A program made the translations under genes and the position numbers. A model generated the notes under the pieces. It was not told the DNA's origin. It did no database searches and worked only from the letters and a program-made list of their open reading frames with translations. From the NCBI GenBank assembly GCA_937951975.1, contig CALGAJ010000002.1, positions 1-11,680 on the forward strand: a stretch of 11,680 nucleotides of DNA. Reading direction: 5' to 3'. The DNA is from an uncultured Desulfotignum sp. Its GTDB lineage: Bacteria > Desulfobacterota > Desulfobacteria > Desulfobacterales > Desulfobacteraceae. Shown here piece by piece: positions 1 to 6,928 of the stretch. Within the stretch, counting starts at the first letter, position 1. Every line of letters begins with the position of its first letter.

Positions 1-328
1 GTACTTCTTTTTCCGTGGAAAATGCGAACCCCACCGGACTGACCCGCATGGCAGCCCCGTTTCCCCAGCTGTTGTAAGGCTGAGGATCCGGTGCATGCAG
101 CCATTTGATAAAACTGCCGCCATACCCGGCATAAGGATGGCGCTGCCCGATGTCCCGGACCGATGTTTCATAGGACCGGCCGTAAAGAATGGCATCGGCC
201 ACCGCCACTGTCAGCACGGTATCATCCGTGAATCGGCACCCCTTGTCAAACAAGGGGAAGTTCCTGGTTTTTATCGGGTGATGTTCATAAATGGAAGCGA
301 TGATATCACCTGCAATGGCACCGATCAT
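1..328 (-). CDS. ADP-ribosylglycohydrolase family protein, 5' part only
   Basis: The first 109 codons are in the window and the gene continues past the left edge. The N-terminus MIGAIAGDIIAS and the motif FTDDT (about residues 33-37) are typical of the ADP-ribosylglycohydrolase/DraG family, where FTDDT supplies Mg2+ ligands. GYGGSF and GNGAAMR further on also fit the family. Known members remove ADP-ribose from proteins or hydrolyse related ADP-ribosyl compounds in the cytoplasm; the substrate here cannot be told. The ATG at 328 is preceded by AGGAGG at good spacing, lying in the 22-base gap after the helicase stop, so the two genes are probably co-transcribed. The family call is firm. The remaining metal-binding residues, expected in the C-terminal half, are outside the window. 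Confidence 0.88.
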   Translation of the reverse strand, partial: MIGAIAGDIIASIYEHHPIKTRNFPLFDKGCRFTDDTVLTVAVADAILYGRSYETSVRDIGQRHPYAGYGGSFIKWLHAPDPQPYNSWGNGAAMRVSPVGFAFSTEKEV

Positions 329-329
329 G

Positions 330-340
330 GGAGGTCCTCC
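330..340 (-). promoter_or_regulatory. Self-complementary ribosome binding site of the ADP-ribosylglycohydrolase gene
   Basis: On the minus strand the site reads AGGAGG followed by ACCTCCC and then ATG. GGAGG and CCTCC are perfect complements around a single A, so the mRNA can form a 4-bp stem with a GAC triloop that hides the Shine-Dalgarno bases. The stem is small, so any effect on translation is only a possibility. The site does fix the start codon at 328. Confidence 0.5.
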
Positions 341-350
341 TGTGGGAGCG

Positions 351-1667
351 TTATACCGCTGACCAGGCGGCTGCCTGTTTTTCGGGTTTGAGCCCGGCCG
401 GCAGCCAGCCGGTGTTTTTGGGGCGGCGGTTCACAGCCGGTTTGGCGGGTGCGGATTTGACCCGGTGTTTCTGAGGGGCTTGTCCGGGCGTTGCCGCTTC
501 TGAAACCGGTCTGCCCTGAACTGTGGGCGCGGATGGTTTCCGGGACTTGGCAACCGGCGTCTGTCTGACCGGCAGCTGTTTTTTGAGCAGGCGCTGGATA
601 TTGGCCAGAAGTCCCTGTTCGTCACCGCTGACCAGAGACAGGGCTTCGCCCCGTTCACCGGCCCGGCCGGTGCGGCCGATGCGGTGGATATAGTCTTCGG
701 CCACATGGGGCAGATCAAAATTGACCACATGGGGCAGATGCTTGATATCCAGGCCTCTGGCCGCAATATCCGTGGCCCCCAGGGTCTGGACCGTCCCGTT
801 TTTGAAATCCGCCAGAGCCTTGGTCCGGGCGGCCTGGCTTTTGTTGCCGTGGATGGCCGCTGCGGTGATGCCGTCGCTGAGCAGTTGTTTGGTCAGCTTG
901 TTGGCCCGGTGCTTGGTGCGGGTGAATACCAGGGTCTGTTGCCAGCTGCCGTCCCGGATCAAACCGGACAAAAGATCCCGTTTGCCGTCCTGGGAGACCT
1001 GGTACACCTCCTGGTCAATGGCCTGGGGGGCGGTGTTGCCGGGGGACACTTCGATGTGAACCGGATTTTTCAGCAGTCCGTTGGCCAGTTCCCGGATTTC
1101 CCGGGAGTATGTGGCGGAAAACAGCATACTCTGGCGTTTGGCCGTCAGACATTTGATCACTTTGCGGATGTCATGGATAAATCCCATGTCCAGCATGCGG
1201 TCCGCCTCATCCAGAACCAGGCAGGAGACCTGGGAAAGATCCAGGGTTTTTCTGCCCACATGATCCAGCAGACGTCCCGGTGTGGCCACCAGGATATCCA
1301 CCCCTTTCTGAAACTGCCGGATCTGGGGATTGATGTTGACCCCGCCGAAAATCACAGTCGTGCGAAGGGACAGAAACCGGCCATAGGCTTTGAAATCGTT
1401 TTCCACCTGGGCGGCCAGTTCCCGGGTGGGGGTCAGAATCAATGCCCTGGGCCGCCGGGTGTTTGTTTTATCCTGGTCCAGGTGCTGAAGAATGGGCAAA
1501 GCAAAGGCAGCGGTTTTCCCGGTCCCGGTTTTGGCACCGGCAAGAATATCAGATCCTTGCAGTACCCTGGGGATGGCTTTTTCCTGAATGGGGGTGGGGG
1601 TGGTGTGGCCCTGTGCCTCGATGGCACGGAGCAAAGGGGCGCAAAGCCCCAGATGTTGGAATGACAT
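351..1667 (-). CDS. rhlE: DEAD-box ATP-dependent RNA helicase, RhlE-like
   Basis: This 438-residue protein has the full DEAD-box set in order: Q motif (F3 to about Q28), Walker A AKTGTGKT (45-52), PTRELAAQ (80-87), TPGRLLD (129-135), DEAD (153-156), SAT (184-186), ATDIAARGLD (298-307) and HRIGRTGRAG (328-337). The two RecA-like domains end near residue 365 and are followed by a basic, proline-rich tail of about 70 residues, as in RhlE-type helicases that use such tails to bind RNA. Its expected role is ATP-driven unwinding of short RNA duplexes in ribosome assembly or RNA decay. The ATG at 1667 has GAGGAG about 8 bases upstream. It is the first gene of a two-gene unit with the ADP-ribosylglycohydrolase. 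The family is certain; RhlE rather than another DEAD-box subgroup is likely, from the N-terminal MSFQHLGL and overall architecture. Confidence 0.93.
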   Translation of the reverse strand: MSFQHLGLCAPLLRAIEAQGHTTPTPIQEKAIPRVLQGSDILAGAKTGTGKTAAFALPILQHLDQDKTNTRRPRALILTPTRELAAQVENDFKAYGRFLSLRTTVIFGGVNINPQIRQFQKGVDILVATPGRLLDHVGRKTLDLSQVSCLVLDEADRMLDMGFIHDIRKVIKCLTAKRQSMLFSATYSREIRELANGLLKNPVHIEVSPGNTAPQAIDQEVYQVSQDGKRDLLSGLIRDGSWQQTLVFTRTKHRANKLTKQLLSDGITAAAIHGNKSQAARTKALADFKNGTVQTLGATDIAARGLDIKHLPHVVNFDLPHVAEDYIHRIGRTGRAGERGEALSLVSGDEQGLLANIQRLLKKQLPVRQTPVAKSRKPSAPTVQGRPVSEAATPGQAPQKHRVKSAPAKPAVNRRPKNTGWLPAGLKPEKQAAAWSAV

Positions 1668-1812
1668 AGGTAGTTCTCCTCTTAATCGCCCGCCTGCACA
1701 GCGCAGAACCGATCCAGGCTGAAATTAAATAAATTGGAAAGGATTGGGGTAAATTAAGAAAAGGAATCGACCGCAATACTTCAGGCACCGACCGGAGTGT
1801 GCCATAAAGAGA

Positions 1813-1843
1813 TTTATACTATCACAATGATGATTTATTGCAA
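1813..1843 (-). promoter_or_regulatory. Candidate promoter of the rhlE-ADP-ribosylglycohydrolase unit
   Basis: Read on minus, TTGCAA (1843-1838) is followed after 16 bases by TAGTAT (1821-1816), preceded by TG as in an extended -10. The overlapping TATAAA (1818-1813) is an alternative -10 with a less favourable 19-base spacer. The match to the sigma-70 consensus is moderate. The position upstream of the helicase supports it. Confidence 0.4.
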
Positions 1844-1900
1844 GTAAAATTTAGAGGGTGGTGAGGCGCTATAATATTATGATTGACAAAACAGAGGTCT

Positions 1901-1927
1901 CCGGTTGAAGATCAAACCGGTTTTTTT
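1901..1927 (+). terminator. Rho-independent terminator or attenuator before the DUF3108 gene
   Basis: CCGG and TTGA (1901-1908) pair with TCAA and CCGG (1912-1915, 1917-1920) around an AGA loop, with one bulged A at 1916. Seven T residues follow directly (1921-1927). The T tract shows that it acts on plus-strand transcripts. No plus-strand gene lies upstream in the window: the neighbour on that side is the helicase on minus. It therefore either ends a short non-coding RNA or works as an attenuator in the leader of the DUF3108 gene, whose start is 53 bases downstream. Confidence 0.75.
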
Positions 1928-1980
1928 AAAAGAAAAAAGGTTTGAACAAAATATCTAATTTTTATTACAGGTATGAAATC

Positions 1981-2763
1981 ATGGAAAAAATTACAAAAAC
2001 CGTCCACACGATTTTCTGGATGGTTCTGATGTCGGCTGCCACGGTGTGGGCTGAAACGGACGGTCTGGCTTTCGGGCCGGGAGAGAGACTGGAATATGTC
2101 CTGAGATGGGAGAATGTACCGGCCGGTTCCGCAGTTCTCAGCGTTTTGCCCCAAACCACGATAAATGGTGAAGAAGCACTTCATTTCACCATGTCCGTTG
2201 ATTCCAACCGGTTTGTCGATCTTTTTTACAAGGTCCGGAACCGGATTGACGCTTTCAGTGATCTGACAATGACGCGGTCGCTTTATTACCGTAAAAAGCA
2301 GCAGGAGGGGAGACATGTCAGAGATGTGAAAATCCGGTTCGACTGGAACAATAATCTGGTTACCTATGCCAATTTCGGTTCAAAAAGAGAACCGATCCCT
2401 GTGGAACCAGGAAGTTTCGACCCTTTGTCCGCCCTGTATTTCATCCGCATGGCCCATCTGGCGCAGGGTCAGGAAATTCTGCGGCCGATCACGGACGGGA
2501 AGAAAAATGTGACTGGAAGGCTTCGGGTCCATGGGAGGGAAACCATCACACTCCAGGATGGCCGCCGTTTTGATACCTTTCGCGTGGCGCCGGATATCAG
2601 TCATGTGGGCGGTGTATTCAAAAAAAGTGATAATGCCCGCATTGATCTGTGGCTGACGGCGGACGACCGCCGCATTCCGGTCCGGGTCCAAAGCCGCGTG
2701 GTGGTGGGTTCTTTCATCGGTGAACTGGTGTCAGCCGTTGATACCGCAGACAATGGAAACTGA
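1981..2763 (+). CDS. DUF3108 family exported protein
   Basis: This 260-residue protein starts with a typical Sec signal peptide: two early lysines, a hydrophobic stretch (about residues 9-21) and a probable cleavage after VWA near residue 24. The mature part is rich in beta-strand pattern and matches the DUF3108 type: LEYVLRWENVPAGSAVL near its start, then DSNRFVDLFYKVRNRIDAF, a segment around DPLSALYFIR, and a C-terminal strand pair with RIDLWLTADDRRIPVRV. Family members are periplasmic or outer-membrane-associated and their function is not established. The ATG at 1981 is preferred over a TTG at 1942, because only the ATG puts the signal peptide at the N-terminus and it has AGG upstream at usable spacing. 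It is a single-gene plus unit, possibly controlled by the terminator at 1901-1927. It converges with the DUF6178-like gene, with 26 bases between stop codons. Confidence 0.85.
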   Translation: MEKITKTVHTIFWMVLMSAATVWAETDGLAFGPGERLEYVLRWENVPAGSAVLSVLPQTTINGEEALHFTMSVDSNRFVDLFYKVRNRIDAFSDLTMTRSLYYRKKQQEGRHVRDVKIRFDWNNNLVTYANFGSKREPIPVEPGSFDPLSALYFIRMAHLAQGQEILRPITDGKKNVTGRLRVHGRETITLQDGRRFDTFRVAPDISHVGGVFKKSDNARIDLWLTADDRRIPVRVQSRVVVGSFIGELVSAVDTADNGN

Positions 2764-2780
2764 CAGGGGCACGTTGTCTG
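2747..2780. repeat. Inverted repeat at the convergent gene ends
   Basis: CAGACAA (2747-2753) and TTGTCTG (2774-2780) are perfect 7-base complements around a 20-base loop, spanning the stop of the DUF3108 gene and lying just beyond the stop of the DUF6178-like gene. No T tract follows on either strand, so it is not a standard intrinsic terminator. It may be a weak bidirectional 3'-end hairpin. Confidence 0.3.
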
Positions 2781-2789
2781 GGCTGTGAG

Positions 2790-4571
2790 CTAACCGCGTT
2801 TCAGCAGAAAATGGGGCATGAACCGCGGATCGATGCGGTCCGGATGAACCGTGGCGTATTCCTCCCGGATTTCCGTCAACAGGTCTCTGAGCAGGTCTTG
2901 TACGAGGGTGGGCAGGTCCATGCCGATGGTTTCGGATGCCCACAGCGCCAGATCATCGGCCCGGATGTCCGGGATGTGTTCCGGGCTCTGGGCGTCAACC
3001 GCCAGGCCCGGATCGAGATCCTCGGCAAACAGAGCGGTGAAAAACGGTTTGAATGCCGCCGTATCTATGGGGGACAGGTCCGGTGCCAGCCCTAATCGGT
3101 CTTTGACCCACAGGGTGAGAATCAGGCTTTTGTATGTGAGAACCCCTTTTTTAAATGAGGCAATGTCCGGGTTCAGTCGGGCCAGAAGACTGTCGATGCC
3201 CATGATCCGGTCCACCGCCTGCCGGGTGACCCGGATATCGGACAGCGAAGCAAAATGACGGTACAGTTCACCGGTCCGGTAATTGTCAAAATACAGGGGC
3301 CGGTCCAGCAGCAGGCCGCCCATCACGCCTAAAAAAGTTTCCCCCAGAAAGCTCAAAGGCAGGTTCTGCCGAAGGACAAAACTGTGTTTGTACCAGTTGT
3401 GCACTGCGGCTTTCAGCTGGATCCCGGCCCGGGATCCGGTCCGGAAAAGGTCTTCCAGGTAATAGGTTTGAATCAGGTCTGCTGCGTTTTCCAGGCTGAT
3501 ATTTTCCTCAAGAATGGATTCCAGTCCCAGACTTAGAAACGCAGTGGTTTTTTGGATGATTTTTCCCAGGTTTTTTGTATCCCGGATCTTGAGGCGGTCG
3601 GCTGAGATGACCTTGTTGACCAAAGCAGCCAGTTCCGATTCCAGGGTGAGCATGAAATCGGCCGGTACCAGGGCCAACGCTTTGACAAACAGGTCATCTC
3701 CGGCCAGGAACTGGGTAAAGCTCTGGGGAGGCAGGGGCAGATCCGGGTCAAAAAGTTCAGAAGAAAGAATGAAATTTTTCGGACGTTTACGCAGCGCGGT
3801 GAGGGGCGTGGGCTGGTAAATGCCGATGGCCTCATGAAACGGCAGAAACCCTTTTTCCGCCAGTCGGACGGTTTTGAGACGGAACTGCTCCTCTTCGGTT
3901 TCTGCAGGCAGCACATTCATGGTTTCCAGCATCAAGCCATGAAAAACCGACAGATCCATTTCCGCCAGTTTCCGGACCATGGCATCGATGAGTTCCGAAG
4001 CCCGGATCTCTTCAGACAAAGGTTCCTCCTCGTCCGCATCCGGATCTTCATCCTGTTTTGTTTCAGGGAACCGGAAATAGAACTTGTCGTCCATTGTCAC
4101 GTAATCGTCATAATCATCCGGTGTAACCTCATCATGTTCCCGGATCAAAATCTCCATGTGCCGGGACAGGTAGAATTCGAAATAATCGGGTTTCTCCATG
4201 ATAATCCAGCGCAGGAACCGTTCCGGGTCCGCCTTGAAAAGCAGATCAAATGCCTTTGTCATGATCCGTGTGTCCAGCCGGTCTCCATCCCATACTTCCA
4301 CATCCAGGATATACTCCCACTGTTCGGAAGCGGCTAAAGACAGCACCGGGATAAAATCCGAGGGTCCGATCCGGTGCATGAGAAAATACAGGTCCTGATC
4401 CGGGAAAGACTGGATCAGGGTGGCCGGGGATGAAGCATCCAGGACCGCATCCAGAGCAGATTCTGAATCCATTTTCAGAATCCGGCTGCGCTGGTCCCTG
4501 AGTTTGAGTTCCCGATTCTGCCGGTTGGTCAAATGATGGTCTGTGGGGGGGGGGACAGTTTTTTTATTCAT
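2790..4571 (-). CDS. DUF6178-like uncharacterised protein
   Basis: This 593-residue, acidic, mostly helical protein is of unknown function. It resembles the DUF6178 proteins I associate with sulfate-reducing deltaproteobacteria; this assignment is from memory. I see no signal peptide, no membrane segment and no catalytic motif. A very acidic linker (about residues 147-187, with many D and E) separates an N-terminal part containing PDQDLYFLMHRIG and PERFLRWIIMEKPDYFEFYL from a long C-terminal helical part. The ATG at 4571 is chosen because the alternative at 4634 would overlap the upstream gene by about 70 bases. With 4571 the overlap with the radical SAM gene is 8 bases, typical of translational coupling. 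Ribosome binding is weak, which fits coupling. A run of ten C residues lies 17 bases into the gene. It is the last gene of the four-gene minus operon. Confidence 0.75.
   Translation of the reverse strand: MNKKTVPPPTDHHLTNRQNRELKLRDQRSRILKMDSESALDAVLDASSPATLIQSFPDQDLYFLMHRIGPSDFIPVLSLAASEQWEYILDVEVWDGDRLDTRIMTKAFDLLFKADPERFLRWIIMEKPDYFEFYLSRHMEILIREHDEVTPDDYDDYVTMDDKFYFRFPETKQDEDPDADEEEPLSEEIRASELIDAMVRKLAEMDLSVFHGLMLETMNVLPAETEEEQFRLKTVRLAEKGFLPFHEAIGIYQPTPLTALRKRPKNFILSSELFDPDLPLPPQSFTQFLAGDDLFVKALALVPADFMLTLESELAALVNKVISADRLKIRDTKNLGKIIQKTTAFLSLGLESILEENISLENAADLIQTYYLEDLFRTGSRAGIQLKAAVHNWYKHSFVLRQNLPLSFLGETFLGVMGGLLLDRPLYFDNYRTGELYRHFASLSDIRVTRQAVDRIMGIDSLLARLNPDIASFKKGVLTYKSLILTLWVKDRLGLAPDLSPIDTAAFKPFFTALFAEDLDPGLAVDAQSPEHIPDIRADDLALWASETIGMDLPTLVQDLLRDLLTEIREEYATVHPDRIDPRFMPHFLLKRG
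4545..4554 (-). repeat. Poly-C(10) homopolymer tract at the 5' end of the DUF6178-like gene
   Basis: Ten consecutive G on plus are ten C in the mRNA-sense strand, coding the end of Val6 and Pro7-Pro9. A run of seven A lies a few bases before it. Tracts of this length are prone to slipped-strand errors, both in cells and in sequencing. A change of one base would shift the frame within the first ten codons. Confidence 0.85.
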
Positions 4572-6285
4572 GATCGGTTTCCATTTTTTTTTGACAGATG
4601 GCCAGATAATGCCGGACATCCGGATGTTTTTCAAAAGCGGACAGACAGGTCATGGCATCGGCAAACCGGTGCTGGTTCATCAGACAGATGCCTTTGCACA
4701 TGCCAAGGTCTTTGCTTCCGGGAAAATGAGTCAGGCCCCGGTCAAGAATCTGCAGGGCCGGATCCATTTGTTTGTGTTTGAGAAAAAGCATGCCCAGTCC
4801 CAGAAAAGCCCGGAGATCCGGGTGATAGGATAACGCCCTTTTAAATAGATTTTCTGCGGTGCTGTCCGGATTTGGGATACGGTCATCGGTGCTGTAACCG
4901 CCATGGGAGAAAGTCATGCCCAGCCGGGAGAGAAAATCCGCGTGAAATGGAGACATGGACGGATCAGCTACCAGTTCGATATTTTCGGCAAACTCAGGCA
5001 GATGGTTATAAAATGCAGATCTCAACGCATCCCCGAACTGTTTGACCTGATCAAAATCCAGGTGGTCATCCACTTCAAACCAGGGCAGATCCTCGATTTT
5101 TTTATGCCAGATTTCATGGGTGACCCGGCCGGTTTTTTTCGCCTGTTCATACAGCCGGGTACCCGGAAAGGTCACCAGGATATAGAATACCGCGCCTAAA
5201 GGCTGAAGCTGCATCAGCAGATCAATGCTCTCCCGGATGGTGTCTTTTGTTTCTCCGGGAGACCCGTAGATGAAATAGGCCCGGGGAATCATGCCAAAGG
5301 CGGCGGTCTGCTGAAAGGCCTGGACCGCCACGGCATTGGGGACCGGTTTTCCCAGCCGTTTCTTGATGGTATCCGACCCGGATTCCACCCCGTAGCTGAT
5401 CTGGATACATCCGGCCTTCCGCATCATGGCCAGCAACTGCGGGTCCACGCGGTCCACCCGGGAGATGGCGTGCCAGGTGATGTTCAGGCCGGCATGGATC
5501 AGTTTCTCACACAGATCCAGGACCCGGTCCCGGTCCAGGGTAAAGGTGTCGTCACTGATGTAGAAATGGGAAATGCCCTTGCCGGCCAGGGTCCGGATCT
5601 CTTCAAAGAACCATTCCGGGGAGTGAAACCGGACGTTTCGTGTGCCCCAGAACAATGGTGATCCGCAAAAGGTGCAGGCCCCGGGACACCCTCTTGACAG
5701 GGCCAGGTGCTGAAACGCAAAGTACCGGGACGGGTGCGCCAGCCGGTCCAGATCCTGGATCAGCCGTGCCGGTCCGGTATCAGTGATCCTGTTCCCGTCC
5801 CGGAATACCAGTCCCGGGATCCGGTTGACATCCGGAATTTTTTTTGGTTCCGCTTTACCGGACGGTCCGGCCAGGGCTTGAACCAGGGCCAGGCAGGTCT
5901 GTTCCCCTTCGCCTTTGACAATAAAATCCAGTTCCGGACAGGCGGAAAAAAAATAATCCGCCATGAATGTGGGGGCCGGTCCGCCGAACACGATCACGGT
6001 CCGGGGCCGGATCTGCCGGGCGGTCCGGGCCAGGGACATGGCGGAGAACCGGGAGGGGCTGGTCACGGAAAACCCGATGAAATCCGGTTTTTGGGATTCA
6101 ACCGCCGCAGCAAACACCGCCTCCGGATCTTTTACACCGGTCTGGGCCAGGTTGAGAATGGCCGCTTTAAATCCAGCGTCCAGCAACTGGGCCGCCAGAT
6201 AGTACAGGCCCACCGGCACCACCGTGGCATCCGCATCCGTGACACGGGGATCCAGGCATACCGGGTTGACGAACAGGACTTTCAT
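4564..6285 (-). CDS. B12-binding domain radical SAM protein with C-terminal TPR-like region
   Basis: This 573-residue protein has three parts. Residues 1-140 form a Rossmann-like cobalamin-binding domain (MKVLFVNP start, PVGLYYLAAQL, DFIGFSVTS, VIVFGGPAPTF, FIVKGEGE). Residues about 190-420 are a radical SAM domain whose [4Fe-4S] ligands are C200, C204 and C207 in the standard CxxxCxxC order, with GSPGETKDT near residue 330 consistent with a later SAM-contact region. Residues about 480-573 look like two to three TPR-type helical hairpins. Such proteins cleave S-adenosylmethionine to a 5'-deoxyadenosyl radical, and many act as methyltransferases or in ring and lipid modification. The substrate cannot be read from the sequence. 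The ATG at 6285 has GAGG about 7 bases upstream. It sits 36 bases after the nitroreductase gene and overlaps the DUF6178-like gene by 8 bases, suggesting a functional link to both. Confidence 0.9.
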   Translation of the reverse strand: MKVLFVNPVCLDPRVTDADATVVPVGLYYLAAQLLDAGFKAAILNLAQTGVKDPEAVFAAAVESQKPDFIGFSVTSPSRFSAMSLARTARQIRPRTVIVFGGPAPTFMADYFFSACPELDFIVKGEGEQTCLALVQALAGPSGKAEPKKIPDVNRIPGLVFRDGNRITDTGPARLIQDLDRLAHPSRYFAFQHLALSRGCPGACTFCGSPLFWGTRNVRFHSPEWFFEEIRTLAGKGISHFYISDDTFTLDRDRVLDLCEKLIHAGLNITWHAISRVDRVDPQLLAMMRKAGCIQISYGVESGSDTIKKRLGKPVPNAVAVQAFQQTAAFGMIPRAYFIYGSPGETKDTIRESIDLLMQLQPLGAVFYILVTFPGTRLYEQAKKTGRVTHEIWHKKIEDLPWFEVDDHLDFDQVKQFGDALRSAFYNHLPEFAENIELVADPSMSPFHADFLSRLGMTFSHGGYSTDDRIPNPDSTAENLFKRALSYHPDLRAFLGLGMLFLKHKQMDPALQILDRGLTHFPGSKDLGMCKGICLMNQHRFADAMTCLSAFEKHPDVRHYLAICQKKMETDHE

Positions 6286-6321
6286 TTCATTGCCTCAAAG
6301 CCGGTGCTGTTGGAAACGGGT

Positions 6322-6915
6322 TCAAAAGAACGTTTTGAAGATCAGATCATTCAGGGACCGTTTGGGTACATGATGGACCTGATTTTCATCCCGGAAATAC
6401 TTGATGCTGCCGTCCGGTCCCACTTCATCGATGACCGCCTTTTCCACGGGTTTCCCCAGGGCCACCACCAGCTTGATCTCCAGATGATCCGGGATATCCA
6501 GAACCGATTTGAGCTTCCTGATGTTGATGGCCCCGAACATGCATCCGGCCAGGCCTCTGGCCCGGGCCCCCAAGAGAATTGTCTGGGCTGCGATCCCGTG
6601 GTCGCACCAGAATTTGTCCGAGATGGTGTGATCTCCTGCGATCACGATATAGGCGGCGGGCCGCTCGGAAGGTTCCGGTCCGGGCCAGTCTTTCAAATAG
6701 GCGGCCCATCCCAGGCAGTCAAAAATGGCCTGATTGGTTGGCTCACTGGCAGACAGAATGTATTTCAAAGGCTGGTGGTTGGCGGCGGACGCACAGTGCC
6801 GGGCCGGTTCCACCAGATCGGTCAGATCCGTTTGGCTGATTTTGAACGTGTTGTCAAACCGGCGGCAGGAACGGTTTGCTTTGACCAGAGCATTAAAGTC
6901 ATCAAAAGAGGTCAT
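6322..6915 (-). CDS. Nitroreductase family flavoprotein
   Basis: This 197-residue protein is of the usual size for the nitroreductase fold (FMN-dependent, normally dimeric, cytoplasmic). RSCRRFD near residue 15 and SAANHQP near residue 43 match the FMN-phosphate and flavin-contact regions. GLAGCMFGAI in the second half and LVVALGKPVE near the end are also characteristic. Members reduce nitro compounds, quinones or enones with NAD(P)H, and some do specialised biosynthetic steps. The natural substrate is unknown here. The ATG at 6915 is selected because AAGGAAG lies 8 bases upstream; an earlier in-frame ATG at 6954 would overlap the pyrophosphatase gene. The gap to the pyrophosphatase stop is 13 bases, and this gene's ribosome binding site overlaps that stop, so the two are likely translationally coupled. 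Confidence 0.9.
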   Translation of the reverse strand: MTSFDDFNALVKANRSCRRFDNTFKISQTDLTDLVEPARHCASAANHQPLKYILSASEPTNQAIFDCLGWAAYLKDWPGPEPSERPAAYIVIAGDHTISDKFWCDHGIAAQTILLGARARGLAGCMFGAINIRKLKSVLDIPDHLEIKLVVALGKPVEKAVIDEVGPDGSIKYFRDENQVHHVPKRSLNDLIFKTFF

Positions 6916-6928
6916 GGCGGTATCTTCC

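Larger units (their letters stand above)
1668..1980. other. Divergent intergenic region, rhlE / DUF3108 gene
   Basis: About 310 bases separate the helicase start on minus from the DUF3108 gene start on plus. The region is AT-richer than the flanking genes. It holds a candidate minus promoter (1813-1843), a small inverted repeat GGCAC/GTGCC (1784-1788 and 1799-1803) that would lie near the 5' end of the helicase mRNA, a perfect TATAAT on plus (1870-1875) with no good -35 at the right distance, a TTGACA on plus (1883-1888) with no good -10, and a plus-strand intrinsic terminator (1901-1927). If the minus promoter is right, the helicase leader is about 140 bases. No convincing protein gene was seen; a nine-codon ORF at 1879-1908 is treated as a possible leader peptide. 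Confidence 0.6.

Noticed and set aside
701..739. 15-base direct repeat (CCACATGGGGCAGAT at 701-715 and 725-739)
   Set aside because: It codes the LPHVVNFDLPHVAED stretch of the helicase, where the family itself has two LP-containing turns. It is a coding coincidence, not a mobile or regulatory repeat.
684..1664. 326-codon plus-strand ORF opposite the helicase gene
   Set aside because: It is the antisense of the helicase, which has all DEAD-box motifs. The ORF product is low-complexity and matches nothing I know.
1942..1980. TTG start at 1942 for the DUF3108 gene
   Set aside because: It would add 13 residues before the signal peptide and its AGG lies too close to the TTG. ATG 1981 fits better.
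4572..4634. ATG at 4634 as start of the DUF6178-like gene
   Set aside because: It would overlap the TPR end of the radical SAM gene by about 70 bases. ATG 4571 gives the usual short coupled overlap.
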